Source of the DNA: Frondihabitans sp. PhB188
GTDB lineage: Bacteria; Actinomycetota; Actinomycetes; Actinomycetales; Microbacteriaceae
Assembly (NCBI RefSeq): GCF_003752365.1
Contig: NZ_RJUO01000003.1
Location: 620,001-684,000 of the forward strand
Direction of reading: 5' to 3'
DNA: 64,000 nucleotides
In this document: positions 48,024 to 57,924 of the stretch, in pieces
Position numbering within the stretch: position 1 is the stretch's first letter
Layout: each line of letters begins with the position of its first letter
Made by a program: the position numbers and the translations under genes
The notes under the pieces: generated by a model
Seen by the model: the letters and a program-made list of their open reading frames with translations, nothing else
The model's database searches: none
What the model was told of the DNA's origin: nothing

Positions 48024-48266
48024 TCACTGCTGATCGAGCTGATCCGCCGTCTCGCGCACGGGACGACGGAGCAGAGCGGCTCGACGCCGCACGGCGACGA
48101 GGATGCAGACGACCGCCGCGAGCAGGACGAGGGCCCAGCCGAGGGCGGGCCTGCCCGTGAGCTCGCAGACGACCGTGGCGACCAGCAGCACGACCCCGAA
48201 GAAGCCGAGGAACCCGATGAGGCCGTCGATGCCGTCGGTCGGCTTCGCCGGGGACATGCGTGCCAT
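48024..48266 (-). CDS. Small two-helix membrane protein in the sugar transporter operon
   Basis: 80 residues from ATG 48266, two bases after the stop of the second permease gene. Two hydrophobic helices (GLIGFLGFFGVVLLVATVVCEL and ALGWALVLLAAVVCILVAV) and a basic C-terminal tail. Its place between the permeases and the repressor suggests it is co-transcribed. Unknown role; not a known transporter subunit. Confidence 0.6.
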   Translation of the reverse strand: MARMSPAKPTDGIDGLIGFLGFFGVVLLVATVVCELTGRPALGWALVLLAAVVCILVAVRRRAALLRRPVRETADQLDQQ

Positions 48267-48268
48267 GG

Positions 48269-49180
48269 CTACCCCTTCACTCCGCCGGCGGTGAGGCCTG
48301 CGACGATGCGGCGCTGGAAGACCAGCACCAGGATCACGAGCGGGATCGTCACGATGGTGCCGGCCGCCATGACGGCGGTATACGGCTCCTGGTGCGGCTG
48401 GCTGCCCGCGAACTGCGCGATGGCGACCGTGACCGGCTGCGTCGCCGCGCTCGAGAGCTGGTTCGAGATCAGGTACTCGTTCCACGACGAGATGAACGCC
48501 AGGATCGCGGTCGTGAACACGGCCGGTGCCGCGAGCGGCAGGATGATCCGTCGGAACGCCTGGATCCGCGTGCAGCCGTCGATCCGAGCGGCCTCCTCGA
48601 GGTCCCACGGCATCTCGCGGAAGAACGAGGTGAGCGTGTAGACCGTCAGCGGCAGCACGAACGAGATGCTCGGCAGGATGAGCGCCTGGTACGACCCGAA
48701 CCAGTGGATGTCGGTGAACAGCTGGAAGAGGGGCGAGATCAGCGCGACGCCGGGGAACATCGACGCGGCGAGGATGCCGCCGGCGATGAACGACTTGCCC
48801 TTGAAGTCCAGGCGGGCCAGCGCGTATGCGGCGCTGATGCCGACCAGGAGGGCGATCGCCGTGACGCAGACGCCGATGAACAGGCTGTTCAGGAGGGCCC
48901 GGCCGAGGTGGTTGCCCAGCTCGGTCGAGAAGGCCGTCTTGAAGTTGTCGAGGGTGACGTGGCTCGGCAGCGGGTTCGTGTCGAACGTGTAGCCCACGTC
49001 GCGGAAGGCGGTGACGATCATCCAGTAGAACGGCAGCAGGCACCAGATCGTGATGATCGCGGCCTGGATGAGAGTCCGTGCCCGCGGACCGCGGTGCTTC
49101 CGCACACGGACGGCGACGACGTCGTTGTCGCGTGAGCGGTCGCGGGTGGTGCTGCGGGGTCGGTCGACGGCGACGCTCAT
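48269..49180 (-). CDS. Carbohydrate ABC transporter permease (MalG type)
   Basis: 303 residues, six membrane helices. First helix LIQAAIITIWCLLPFYWMIVTAF, periplasmic loop, and the EAA loop EEAARIDGCTRIQAFRRIILPLAAP near residues 200-222 that contacts the ATPase. ATG overlaps the stop of the MalF-type permease gene (ATGA). No ATPase gene is present in the cluster, so a shared MsiK-like ATPase probably energises it, as usual in actinobacteria. Confidence 0.9.
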   Translation of the reverse strand: MSVAVDRPRSTTRDRSRDNDVVAVRVRKHRGPRARTLIQAAIITIWCLLPFYWMIVTAFRDVGYTFDTNPLPSHVTLDNFKTAFSTELGNHLGRALLNSLFIGVCVTAIALLVGISAAYALARLDFKGKSFIAGGILAASMFPGVALISPLFQLFTDIHWFGSYQALILPSISFVLPLTVYTLTSFFREMPWDLEEAARIDGCTRIQAFRRIILPLAAPAVFTTAILAFISSWNEYLISNQLSSAATQPVTVAIAQFAGSQPHQEPYTAVMAAGTIVTIPLVILVLVFQRRIVAGLTAGGVKG

Positions 49181-50205
49181 TTGAGTTCACCCTTCTGCTG
49201 GGCCGCCTGCGTCTGCACCACGTTCGCGCCGAGGAAGCGCACGAACAGGAAGGCGACGAGGAAGACGATGAGGAACGTGATCGTCGAGAGGGCTGATGCC
49301 GAGTTGAAACCTATTCGGATCTGCTGCACGACGAGGATCGACAGGGTCGTGGTCGCGTTGCCGCCACCACCGCCTCCGCCGGTGAGGATGGCCGGGAGGT
49401 CGTACATGCGCAGCGCGTCGAGCACGCGGAACAGCACGGCCACCATGAGCGCCGGACGGACCAGCGGGAGCGTGATGCGGAAGAAGCGCTGCAGCGTGGA
49501 TGCGCCGTCCATGGAGGCCGCCTCGTAGACGTCCTCCGGGATGAGCTGCAGGCCGGCGAGGATGAGCAGCGCCATGAACGGCGTGGTCTTCCAGGTGTCG
49601 GCGATGATGATGGCGAACTTCGACGCCCACTCGCTCGACGTCCACAGGATGTGGGTCCCGAGCACGTTGTTGAGGATTCCGTCGTAGGCGAAGATGAAGT
49701 ACCAGAGCTTCGCGGTGACCGCCGTCGGGATCGCCCACGGCACCAGGATCGCCGCGCGCACCAGGGCGCGGCCCCGGAAGTTGCGGTTCATGATGATGGC
49801 CATCCACACGCCGATGACGGTCTCGAGCACGACCGTGACGACCGTGAAGAAGAACGTGTTGCCGACGGCCTCCCAGAAGACGGCGCCGATCGTGCCGGGA
49901 GGGCACGCTCCGGTCCCGGCCGCGGTGGTGCACTGCTGGAACAGCCAGTGCGCGTAGTTCGCGAGACCGGCGAACCCGCCCGAGACGAACAGCCCTGTCG
50001 CGGCGTCGAGACCGGCGTCCTTCTTGAACGACATGACGACGGCCGAGACGACCGGGTAGCCGATCACGATCAGCAGCAGGATCGCCGTGGGGACGATGAG
50101 GTAGAACGCCCAGCGGCCGTGGGCCTCGTTGAGACCGCCCTTCTTGCGGGGCGGGGTGGAGCGGGGTCGAGCGAGATCGCTCGGAAGATCGGTGAGAGCG
50201 GACAC
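49177..50205 (-). CDS. Carbohydrate ABC transporter permease (MalF type)
   Basis: 342 residues. N-terminal helix FYLIVPTAILLLIVIGYPVVSAVVMSF; EAA loop YEAASMDGASTLQRFFRITLPLVRPAL near residues 238-262. A glycine-rich loop (GGGGGGG, near 285) is unusual in this family. Couples with the MalG-type protein to form the membrane channel for an oligosaccharide. Confidence 0.9.
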   Translation of the reverse strand: MSALTDLPSDLARPRSTPPRKKGGLNEAHGRWAFYLIVPTAILLLIVIGYPVVSAVVMSFKKDAGLDAATGLFVSGGFAGLANYAHWLFQQCTTAAGTGACPPGTIGAVFWEAVGNTFFFTVVTVVLETVIGVWMAIIMNRNFRGRALVRAAILVPWAIPTAVTAKLWYFIFAYDGILNNVLGTHILWTSSEWASKFAIIIADTWKTTPFMALLILAGLQLIPEDVYEAASMDGASTLQRFFRITLPLVRPALMVAVLFRVLDALRMYDLPAILTGGGGGGGNATTTLSILVVQQIRIGFNSASALSTITFLIVFLVAFLFVRFLGANVVQTQAAQQKGELK

Positions 50206-50303
50206 GGGGCCTCCTTGCCGAGTGCGGTGCTTCGGGATCAGGTGAGAGGTAGGGGACGGGGCGGGAGAGTCGGACTCTCCCGCCCCGTCACTGGATCAGG
50301 AGA

Positions 50304-51578
50304 TCAGCCGGCTGCCTTGATGGCGGCCTGCATGTCGGTCATCGCCTGGTCGACCGTCTTCGATCCCTTCAGGGCCGCATAGGAGTTGTCCTGAATGGCG
50401 GCCGTCACGGCCGGGTAGAACGGCGTGACCGGGCGGGGCACGGCGTTCTGGATCGAGGTGAGCAGCGTCGGGAGGTACGGCAGCTGCTTCACGAGCGTCG
50501 GGTCGGTGTAGAGGCTCGCGATGACCGGAGCCAGCGAGCCCTTCGTGGCGAAGAACTTCTGCGTCTGCTCCGACTCCAGGAACTCGAGGAAGTCGTGCGC
50601 CGTCGCCTTGTGCTTCGAGTAGACGCTGATCGCGGCGTTGTGGCCGCCCAGCGACGAGGCGCCGGTTCCGTCGACGCCGGGAAGCGGGGCGACCTTGAAG
50701 TCGTTCTTCACCTTGGACGAGCCGTCGGTCTTGGCGAGCGAGTAGACGTAGGGCCAGTTGCGCAGGAACAGCAGCTTGCCGGCCTCGAACGCCTGACGAC
50801 CCTGCTCCTCCTGGTACGTGATGGCCTCGGCGGGGATGTTGCCGTCCTTGAAGGCGTCGACCAGGTTCTGGAGGCCGGCCTTCGCCTTGGCGGTGTCGAC
50901 TGTGGGGGTCGAGCCGTCGGAGGCCAGGATCGATCCGCCGGCACCGTTGACGGCCTCGGCCGTGTTGACGGTCAGGCCCTCGTACTTGGCGAACTGGCCC
51001 GCGTAGCAGCCCATGTCCTTCGCCTTGGCGATGGTGCACATGCCCATCATCTCGGACCACGTCTTCGGCGGGGTCTTCACGAGGTCGCTGCGGTAGTAGA
51101 GCAGACCGCCGTCCGACGACTGCGGTGCCGCGTACAGCACCTTGTTGTAGGTCGCAGTCGCGACGGTCGAGGGCAGGAGGTCGCTCGTGTCGACCTTCAT
51201 CTTGCCGGTGAGCGGTGTCAGCCAGCCCTTGGCCGCGAACTCTGCCGTCCACACGACGTCGACGTCGACGACGTCGTAGCCGGAGTCCTTCGCCTGGAAG
51301 TGCTGCACGAGGTCGTCGTGCTGCTGATCGGCCTGATCGGACTGCTCCTTGAAGGTGACCTTCTCATCAGGGTGAGCCTTGTTCCATCGCGCGATGGTCG
51401 GGCGCACGATGTTGCTGTTGTCCTTGCCCTGGACGAACGTGATGGGGCCCCTGCTGTCCTGCCCCGCCGCCGCGTCTCCCCCGCCGCCGCTACCGCCCGA
51501 AGACCCTCCGGAACAGCCTGCCAGCGCCAATCCGATGACCGCGATTCCGGCCACGGCGGCAAATCGCCTGGTTTTCAT
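50304..51578 (-). CDS. Sugar-binding lipoprotein of the ABC importer
   Basis: 424 residues. Signal peptide MKTRRFAAVAGIAVIGLALAGC with lipobox LAGC, then a Gly/Ser linker and a family 1 extracellular solute-binding domain (ARWNKAHPDEKVTFKE, VDVDVVWTAEFAAKGWLTPL, LPGVDGTGASSLGGHNAAIS). The neighbouring alpha-glucosidase gene suggests trehalose, maltose-type or isomalto-oligosaccharides as ligand (inference). Confidence 0.9.
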   Translation of the reverse strand: MKTRRFAAVAGIAVIGLALAGCSGGSSGGSGGGGDAAAGQDSRGPITFVQGKDNSNIVRPTIARWNKAHPDEKVTFKEQSDQADQQHDDLVQHFQAKDSGYDVVDVDVVWTAEFAAKGWLTPLTGKMKVDTSDLLPSTVATATYNKVLYAAPQSSDGGLLYYRSDLVKTPPKTWSEMMGMCTIAKAKDMGCYAGQFAKYEGLTVNTAEAVNGAGGSILASDGSTPTVDTAKAKAGLQNLVDAFKDGNIPAEAITYQEEQGRQAFEAGKLLFLRNWPYVYSLAKTDGSSKVKNDFKVAPLPGVDGTGASSLGGHNAAISVYSKHKATAHDFLEFLESEQTQKFFATKGSLAPVIASLYTDPTLVKQLPYLPTLLTSIQNAVPRPVTPFYPAVTAAIQDNSYAALKGSKTVDQAMTDMQAAIKAAG

Positions 51579-51653
51579 ACCTTCTCCTCATTGAGATCGC
51601 ATCTGCTTCTGTGCTTGGTGCCAGGTCAATGTAACCCGATTGGGATAGGGCGT

Positions 51654-51665
51654 GCAACCGGTTGC
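51654..51665. promoter_or_regulatory. LacI-type operator 1
   Basis: GCAACCGGTTGC, perfect 12-bp palindrome with the central CG typical of LacI/GalR operators; lies between the divergent transporter and glucosidase genes. Confidence 0.85.
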
Positions 51666-51666
51666 A

Positions 51667-51678
51667 GCAACCGGTTGT
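51667..51678. promoter_or_regulatory. LacI-type operator 2
   Basis: GCAACCGGTTGT, 11 of 12 positions as operator 1, starting one base after it; centre-to-centre distance is 13 bp. Confidence 0.8.
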
Positions 51679-51724
51679 CTCTCACTAGTGTCGGAGGCTG
51701 ACCGACACAGAAGGACCCTCGACG

Positions 51725-53356
51725 ATGAGCACCCTCCCCCTGGACGACACCGCCACCGAGCTCCAGACGGCTCGCGAATGGTGGCGCGACGCCGTCATCT
51801 ACCAGATCTACCCGCGCTCGTTCGCCGACTCGAACGGCGACGGGATCGGCGACTTCCCGGGCTACACGTCCAAGATCCCCTACCTCAGGCAGCTCGGCGT
51901 CGACGCCGTGTGGCTCTCGCCGTTCTACGTCTCTCCGCAGGCCGATGCCGGCTACGACGTGGCCGACTACTGCGACGTGAACCCCCTGTTCGGCGGGCTC
52001 GACGACTTCGACGAGTTCCTGCGCACTGCCCACGAGGTGGGAATCCGGGTGGTCGTCGACCTCGTGCCGAACCACTCGTCTGATGAGCACGCCTGGTTCA
52101 GGGCCGCACTCGCGGCGGAGCGGGGCTCGCAGGAACGCGCGCGCTACGTGTTCCGCGAGGGCCGCGGCGCGCAGGGCGAGCTGCCGCCGAACAACTGGCA
52201 GTCGAACTTCGGCGGCCCGGCGTGGACGCGCATCGCCGACGGCTCGTGGTACCTCCACCTGTTCGACACGAAGCAGCCCGACTTCGACTGGACCAACCCC
52301 GAGGTCGCCGACTTCTTCGACGACGTGCTGCGCTTCTGGCTCGACCGCGGCGTCGACGGGTTCCGGGTCGATGTCGCGCACGCGCTGATCAAGGCCGAGA
52401 ACCTGCCCGACATCGACGACCGCAAGAAGGTCCCGGCCGGCGACACCGGCCCGATGTGGGACCAGGAGGGCGTGCACGACGTCTACCGGCGCTGGCATGC
52501 CGTGCTCGACGAGTACGACGGCGACCGGCTGCTCGTCGCGGAGGCCTGGGTGTCGCCGCCCGAGCGGCTCGCCCGCTACGTGCGCCCCGACGAGATGCAC
52601 CAGGCCTTCAACTTCCCGTACATGGTCGCCGGCTGGGATGCCGCGCGCCTCCGCGCCGTGATCGACCAGTCGATCGAGGCCAACGAGTCGGTCGGGGCTC
52701 CGACGACCTGGGTGCTCTCGAACCACGACGTCGTGCGGCACGCGTCGCGCTTCGGCCTCGCCGACCCGACCTCGTGGCCCAACGGCATCGCACCCGACGA
52801 CGAGCAGCCCGACGCCGCCCTCGGCCTGCGCCGCGCCCGCGCCGCCACGCTGATGATGCTCGCCCTGCCCGGCTCGGCCTACGTCTACCAGGGCGAGGAG
52901 CTCGGCCTGCCCGAAGCCACTCAGCTGCCCGCCGATGTGCGACAGGACCCGACGTTCGCCCGCACGGGCGGCGCCGAGGCAGGCCGCGACGGCTGCCGGA
53001 TCCCGCTGCCGTGGGTGAAGGACGCCCCCGCGTTCGGCTTCGGCCCGAGCGCCGACGTCTGGCTGCCCCAACCCGACTCGTACGGACCGCTCGCCGCCGA
53101 CCAGCAGGTCGACGACCCCTCCTCGACGTACTCCCTCTACCGGACGGCCCTCGAGCTGCGAGCCCGGTACGGCCTCGGCTCGGGATCGCTCGCGTGGGAC
53201 GCCGACGGATTCGGGTTCACGAACGGCTCGGTGCGCGTGGTCTCGAACTTCGGCACGTCGCCCGTAGGCGTCGACGGCGAGATCCTCGTGTCGAGCGATG
53301 GCACGGCCGGGCCGACGCTGGCGCAGGACGCGACGGCCTGGGTGCTGGTGCCATAG
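51725..53356 (+). CDS. GH13 alpha-glucosidase / oligo-1,6-glucosidase
   Basis: 543 residues. Catalytic (beta/alpha)8 barrel of family GH13: [25 protein letters not shown], region I DLVPNHSS, region [12 protein letters not shown] with the Asp nucleophile near residue 215, region III LVAEAWV with the Glu acid/base, region [11 protein letters not shown]. No signal peptide, so it acts in the cytoplasm on imported oligosaccharides. Divergent from the ABC importer, with LacI operators between. One 11-mer copy at 52014. Confidence 0.92.
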   Translation: MSTLPLDDTATELQTAREWWRDAVIYQIYPRSFADSNGDGIGDFPGYTSKIPYLRQLGVDAVWLSPFYVSPQADAGYDVADYCDVNPLFGGLDDFDEFLRTAHEVGIRVVVDLVPNHSSDEHAWFRAALAAERGSQERARYVFREGRGAQGELPPNNWQSNFGGPAWTRIADGSWYLHLFDTKQPDFDWTNPEVADFFDDVLRFWLDRGVDGFRVDVAHALIKAENLPDIDDRKKVPAGDTGPMWDQEGVHDVYRRWHAVLDEYDGDRLLVAEAWVSPPERLARYVRPDEMHQAFNFPYMVAGWDAARLRAVIDQSIEANESVGAPTTWVLSNHDVVRHASRFGLADPTSWPNGIAPDDEQPDAALGLRRARAATLMMLALPGSAYVYQGEELGLPEATQLPADVRQDPTFARTGGAEAGRDGCRIPLPWVKDAPAFGFGPSADVWLPQPDSYGPLAADQQVDDPSSTYSLYRTALELRARYGLGSGSLAWDADGFGFTNGSVRVVSNFGTSPVGVDGEILVSSDGTAGPTLAQDATAWVLVP

Positions 53357-53410
53357 CCGCACCTGGGCCGCTGAACCCTGCGTGCCGGCGAGGGGGCCGG
53401 ACGAGGGTGT

Positions 53411-53941
53411 CTAGCCGTCGCGCCGGCCCCTCACGCTGTCGATCGCTGCCGCAAGCGCGGCCACGTCGACGGGCCCGTCGGTCGCCACCCGGACGACCGG
53501 GAAGCCCGAGAGCGGTGCCGCCGCCTGCGCGAAGACCTCCCACTCGGCAGTCCGCGCGGCATCGTCGTGGGCGGCGTGACGGGCCCGCGTCCGGAACCGC
53601 ATCCGCATCACGTCGACCGGAGCCTCGCACCACACCTCGACGCCGCGGATGGCACCTGCCGTACGCAGGCCTGCGGCCAGGAACGCGTCGTCGCGTCCGG
53701 TGAACCAGAACGACTCGATGACGACCGCTCCGTCGATCAGGGCCGCGATCGACCACATGGCGTCTGACGCGACGGCGCCGAGGGGGCTGGTCGGCAAGAC
53801 GGCGTCCACCGCGTCGGCCAGCGCCTCCTTGACGGCGTCCTTCGACACGACGGGTACCGCCAGCACGCGACCGAGCTCGGCCGAGAGCGTCGTCTTGCCG
53901 GCGCCGGGCACCCCGTTCACCAGGACGACGAAGGAGGCCAC
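53411..53941 (-). CDS. P-loop kinase-like ATPase
   Basis: 176 residues from GTG 53941. Walker A NGVPGAGKTTLSAEL at residues 9-23, then SKDAVKEAL and VVIESFWF; overall like chloramphenicol phosphotransferase/AAA_33-type small-molecule kinases. Substrate unknown. No neighbour clarifies the role. Confidence 0.75.
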   Translation of the reverse strand: MASFVVLVNGVPGAGKTTLSAELGRVLAVPVVSKDAVKEALADAVDAVLPTSPLGAVASDAMWSIAALIDGAVVIESFWFTGRDDAFLAAGLRTAGAIRGVEVWCEAPVDVMRMRFRTRARHAAHDDAARTAEWEVFAQAAAPLSGFPVVRVATDGPVDVAALAAAIDSVRGRRDG

Positions 53942-53963
53942 GCCGCCACGCTATCGCGCGGGG

Positions 53964-54419
53964 TCAGGCCTCGACGTCGCCGCGCCAGCCGCCGTCTTCC
54001 AGGCCCTTCGACTCGATGTACTCCTTGAAGTTCTGGAGGTCCTTCTTGATGGCGTGGTTGTCCGCGCCGAGGGTCGACCCGACCTTCTCGAGGAATCCGG
54101 TGGGCTCCCAGTCGATCTGCACCGTGAGGCGCGTCTCGGTGTCGCTGAGCTTGTGGAACGTGACGACGCCGGCGTGGTCGACCTCGCCGCCGGTGGAGTT
54201 CCAGGCGACGCGCTCGTCGGGGTGCTGCTCGGTGATCTCGGCCTCGAACTGCTTCTCGACGGGCCCGACCTTGACCCGCCAGACGGTGAGGGTGTCGGTG
54301 ACCTGGTCGATCGACTCGACCTCGTCGAGGAACTTCGGGAACTCGGTGAACTGCGTCCACTGGTTGTAGGCGACGGACACGGGGACGTTCACGTCGACGG
54401 TTTCGATGGCCTGGGCCAT
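53964..54419 (-). CDS. SRPBCC (START-like) family protein
   Basis: 151 residues from ATG 54419. ETVDVNVPVSVAYNQWTQFTEFPKF, WRVKVGPVEKQFEAEITEQHPDERVAWNST and the long C-terminal helix match polyketide-cyclase/CoxG-like SRPBCC proteins that bind hydrophobic ligands. This particular branch is frequent in actinobacteria as a stress-type protein; the ligand is unknown. Confidence 0.82.
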   Translation of the reverse strand: MAQAIETVDVNVPVSVAYNQWTQFTEFPKFLDEVESIDQVTDTLTVWRVKVGPVEKQFEAEITEQHPDERVAWNSTGGEVDHAGVVTFHKLSDTETRLTVQIDWEPTGFLEKVGSTLGADNHAIKKDLQNFKEYIESKGLEDGGWRGDVEA

Positions 54420-54579
54420 GGGATGCTCCTCTGCTGGGTGTTCGCACGCACGGGGTGTCCGCGTGGGGTCGACGGTAGGTCGCACCGGCCATCGCCGCCC
54501 GGACTGGCCTGGTTACCCGGTCAGTTGGCAGAAGCGCGTACCCCGTGCCGCTCAGCAGAGAGCGCATAACGTACACGCC

Positions 54580-56091
54580 ATGGCATCCCGCTCCCAGGAA
54601 CCCGACGACACCACCACGAGGTGGCTCTTCTCGGGCCAGCTCGGCCCCCTCTTCGACGACGGCGGCAGGATCCTGCTCATCGAGGCGAAGTCGCTCATCG
54701 CGGGCAGGCCCATCCATCGCGCCAAGGCCCACCTGCTCCTCAGCGCCCTGCGGCACCGCGCGCGCGAGCTCGGCGACCGCTGCGAGTACCACCGGGTCGA
54801 CGACTACGACGAGGCCCTGATCGCCACGGGCGGCCTGCACGATCGCTCCGACCTGGAGGTCGTCGACCCGCCGTCCTGGGCGGCTCGGCGGTTCGTCCGG
54901 TCGACGGGGGCGCGCGTGCTCGAGTCGAGGGGGTTCGTCACCTCCGAGGCGGTCTTCCGCGAGTGGGCCGACGCCCGCGCCGGGAAGCGGCTCCTGCTCG
55001 ACGACTTCTACCGGACCGTCCGCGAGCGCACCGGACTGCTGATGGAGGGCGACCAGCCGGCAGGCGGGCGCTGGAACTACGACCACGACAACCGAGCGGC
55101 ACCGCCGAAGGGCGCGGTCACGCTGGGGCTTCCCGAGCCGTGGTGGCCGACCGAGGACGACATCGACGACGAGGTGCGCCGCGATCTCGACGCCTGGCAG
55201 GCCGATGGCAGCGTGCAGCTCGTCGGCGACGACGGCCCTCGCCGGTTCGCGGTCACGGCCGCCGAGGCCGAGGCCGCGCTCGACGACTTCATCGACGTCC
55301 GGCTGGGCGACTTCGGCCCGTTCGAGGACGCCACTCTCACCGGCGACTGGACCATGGCGCACTCCCTCCTGAGCGCACCCCTCAATCTCGGTCTGCTCGA
55401 CCCGATGGCCGTGGTCGAGCGGGTCGCCGGGGAGCACACCCGCGGCACGGCTCCCCTCGCGAGCGTCGAGGGATTCGTCCGGCAGATCACCGGCTGGCGC
55501 GACTGGGTGTGGCACCTGTACTGGTACCTCGGCGAGGACTACGCCGTCACGCGCAACGCCCTCGATGCGACGACTCCGCTGCCGGAGGCGTTCTGGCAGC
55601 TGGCACCCGACGCGATCGAGGAGAACTGCCTGCACCACGCGGTCGACGGCGTCCGCCGCCACGGCTGGGCGCATCACATCCAGCGGCTGATGGTCCTGGG
55701 CAACTGGGCGCTCCAGCGCGGCTACGACCCGGCCGAGCTGAACCGGTGGTTCATCGACATGTTCGTCGACGGCACGCCGTGGGTGATGCCGGCGAACGTC
55801 GTCGGGATGTCGCAGCACGCCGACGGCGGGATCGTCGCGACCAAGCCCTACGCCTCGGGTGGCGCGTACATCAACCGCATGACCGACTTCTGCGGCGGCT
55901 GCCGGTTCACGCCGTCGAAGAGGCTCGGCCCGGACGCCTGCCCCTACACCGCGGGCTACTGGGCCTTCCTCGACCGCAACGAGGGCCGCCTCGCCGGCAA
56001 CCACCGCATGGCCCAGCCGCTCGCGGGGCTCCGCGGGCTGGCCGACCGGGAGGCCGTCGTCGCCCAGGAGCGCGAACGGCAGTCGTTCTGA
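54580..56091 (+). CDS. FeS-BCP type cryptochrome/photolyase (PhrB-like)
   Basis: 503 residues from ATG 54580. Photolyase-related family that repairs (6-4) or CPD photoproducts with FAD and light. The N-terminal nucleotide-like domain (LIEAKSLIAGRPIHRAKAHLLLSALRHRA), the FAD region FVRQITGWRDWVWHLYWYLG, and four cysteines set as ENCLHH, FCGGCRF and ACPYT that should bind the 4Fe-4S cluster. The catalytic-pocket block HHIQRLMVLGNWALQRGYDP is typical. Convergent with the glycosyltransferase operon. Confidence 0.9.
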   Translation: MASRSQEPDDTTTRWLFSGQLGPLFDDGGRILLIEAKSLIAGRPIHRAKAHLLLSALRHRARELGDRCEYHRVDDYDEALIATGGLHDRSDLEVVDPPSWAARRFVRSTGARVLESRGFVTSEAVFREWADARAGKRLLLDDFYRTVRERTGLLMEGDQPAGGRWNYDHDNRAAPPKGAVTLGLPEPWWPTEDDIDDEVRRDLDAWQADGSVQLVGDDGPRRFAVTAAEAEAALDDFIDVRLGDFGPFEDATLTGDWTMAHSLLSAPLNLGLLDPMAVVERVAGEHTRGTAPLASVEGFVRQITGWRDWVWHLYWYLGEDYAVTRNALDATTPLPEAFWQLAPDAIEENCLHHAVDGVRRHGWAHHIQRLMVLGNWALQRGYDPAELNRWFIDMFVDGTPWVMPANVVGMSQHADGGIVATKPYASGGAYINRMTDFCGGCRFTPSKRLGPDACPYTAGYWAFLDRNEGRLAGNHRMAQPLAGLRGLADREAVVAQERERQSF

Positions 56092-56098
56092 CCGAGGG

Positions 56099-56929
56099 TC
56101 AGCCGGCGGCCCGCACCCAGCCCCGCGACGCCGACGGCACGATGGCCCCTGCGTCGGCGAACGCGTCGATCCAGCCGCCCATGGGCCAGGCACCCCACCG
56201 CTGGGCGAAGATGCGGCCGTTGCGGAGGATGTCGTCGAGGTGCTGCCACGGCGGCGACGAGGTCGGGTGATGCTGGTGGTAGGCGTCGGCGCCGCCCACC
56301 CAGACGAGCGGAACGCCGAGGTCCCTCGCGCCGTAGGCGAAGTCGGTGTCCTCTCCGCCGTAGCCCTCGTACGCCTCGTCGAACCCGCCGACGCGTTCCC
56401 AGGTCGCGGCGGTGACGGCGAACGAGAGCGACCAGAAGAGCGAGTACTCGCCGGAGCGCGACAGCGTCCCGGGTGCCGGAGCCGGTCGCGCCGGGTGCGG
56501 CCTCGTGAGCTCGTCGAGTCGTGAGCCGTCGCCGACCCCGACCCCCTCGGCGAGATACGTCACGGCGCCGACCAGGAGCGCCTCCGGCAGTCGAGCGGCC
56601 GCCTCGGCGTACGAGCCCACGAGCGATCGGCCGGGAACGCAGTCGGCGTCGAGAAACACGAGCACGCGTCCACCCGCCTCGATCGCCGCTCGGGCGCCGG
56701 CGTTGCGACCGGCCGCCAGACGGAGGCCGTGCCGGCCCGGGGGCACCCGCACGACGATGGCGCCGTCGAAGGGAGGAGCCTCGGCATCGTCCAGCCACAC
56801 CACGACACGGCCGGCCTCCGGCGCCCACTCCTCGAGCAGCCGCTGCTGCGCTCGGACGTGTCGCAGCCGCGCCTCCGAGCACATCGTCACGACGACGACT
56901 GCCTGAGCGTCGAGCGACGGCGCGCTCAC
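56099..56929 (-). CDS. Family 2 glycosyltransferase
   Basis: 276 residues from GTG 56929. GT-A fold: VVVVTMCSEARLRHV start, RNAGARAAIEAGGRVLVFLDADCVPG with the DxD-like metal site, and FDEAYEGYGGEDTDFAYGARD with the ED catalytic pair. Last gene of a four-gene operon with four-base overlaps. Donor and acceptor unknown. Confidence 0.85.
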   Translation of the reverse strand: MSAPSLDAQAVVVVTMCSEARLRHVRAQQRLLEEWAPEAGRVVVWLDDAEAPPFDGAIVVRVPPGRHGLRLAAGRNAGARAAIEAGGRVLVFLDADCVPGRSLVGSYAEAAARLPEALLVGAVTYLAEGVGVGDGSRLDELTRPHPARPAPAPGTLSRSGEYSLFWSLSFAVTAATWERVGGFDEAYEGYGGEDTDFAYGARDLGVPLVWVGGADAYHQHHPTSSPPWQHLDDILRNGRIFAQRWGAWPMGGWIDAFADAGAIVPSASRGWVRAAG

Positions 56930-57924
56930 TCGGCCACCTCGGCGATGACGTCGGCCGCGCGACGGGCGGCGCCGGCCGTCTGCCACCGCTCCCACTCCGG
57001 CCGGAGCTCTCGGGCCCGCTCGAGCAGGGCGGGCCAGTCCTCGGCCTCGGGCCACGCGTCGACGACGATGGCCAGCCCCGCCGAGGCGAGGGCGCGCGCG
57101 GTGGCCGCCTGCTCGCCGAAGGGCCGATCCTGCGCGACGATCACGGCCCGGGCGCCGACGGCAGCCAGATCGGCCACGCTGTTCTGCCCGGCCGCCGACA
57201 CCACGATCTCTGCCCGGCGCAGGAACTCCCACGGCTCGTCCGCCCACACGCCGCCGGGGCCGCCGAGCGTCGTCCACCGGGCCGTCGGGGTCGCCGCCGC
57301 CGCAGCGGCGACCTGCCCTGCCGAGGCTGCTCCGAGAACCACCACGTGTCCGGGCTCGACGTCGCTGTCTCCGCGGCCGTCGTACCGGGACACGCCGCCG
57401 ACCCAGCGGACTGCCGCCCGCACCGCGTCGAGCGGCCCCGCGGGGTGCACGCCGTCGGGCCACGGCGCCACGATGCGCTCCGCGGCCCGGAAGGCCAGCG
57501 CATGCGGCTCGTCGGTCCGCTCGCCCGGCTGGGTCATCAGGACGATGGGCACACCCAGGAGGCGCACGAAGAGCGTGACCTCAGCCGAGACGTCGACGAC
57601 GAAGGCGCTGGGGTCGCGCTCGGCGATGCACTGCGCGATGGCCGCGAGACGCGCCGTGTGGCCGGCGTGGCGAAGCGGCGCCCAGTGCAGGAGCCCGCTG
57701 GCCGTCGGCGAGGAGTCCTGGGGCAGCCGCACGGTTCCGTCAGGACGCACGCTGGGCTCGTCGTCGCGCGGGAGGACGGTCCACGTGGTCCGGGGAGGCA
57801 GGACCGCCGGTGCCGGCAGGGAGCTCAGCACCGCGATCTCGGCGTCGAGGTGCGGCCGGACGGCGAGGAAGCGGGTGAGGTGCCCGGCCCCGTGATGGTG
57901 GACGTACCAGCCCACGACCGTCAC
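56926..57924 (-). CDS. GT-B glycosyltransferase, MurG/GT28-like
   Basis: 332 residues from GTG 57924. VTVVGWYVHHHGAGHLTRFLAV contains the HGxGHxxR loop of GT28-like enzymes; the C-terminal half EIVVSAAGQNSVADLAAVGARAVIVAQDRPFGEQ is the nucleotide-sugar-binding region. Overlaps both neighbours by four bases (GTGA). One 11-mer copy (57217, encoding EFLR). Confidence 0.82.
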   Translation of the reverse strand: MTVVGWYVHHHGAGHLTRFLAVRPHLDAEIAVLSSLPAPAVLPPRTTWTVLPRDDEPSVRPDGTVRLPQDSSPTASGLLHWAPLRHAGHTARLAAIAQCIAERDPSAFVVDVSAEVTLFVRLLGVPIVLMTQPGERTDEPHALAFRAAERIVAPWPDGVHPAGPLDAVRAAVRWVGGVSRYDGRGDSDVEPGHVVVLGAASAGQVAAAAAATPTARWTTLGGPGGVWADEPWEFLRRAEIVVSAAGQNSVADLAAVGARAVIVAQDRPFGEQAATARALASAGLAIVVDAWPEAEDWPALLERARELRPEWERWQTAGAARRAADVIAEVAE

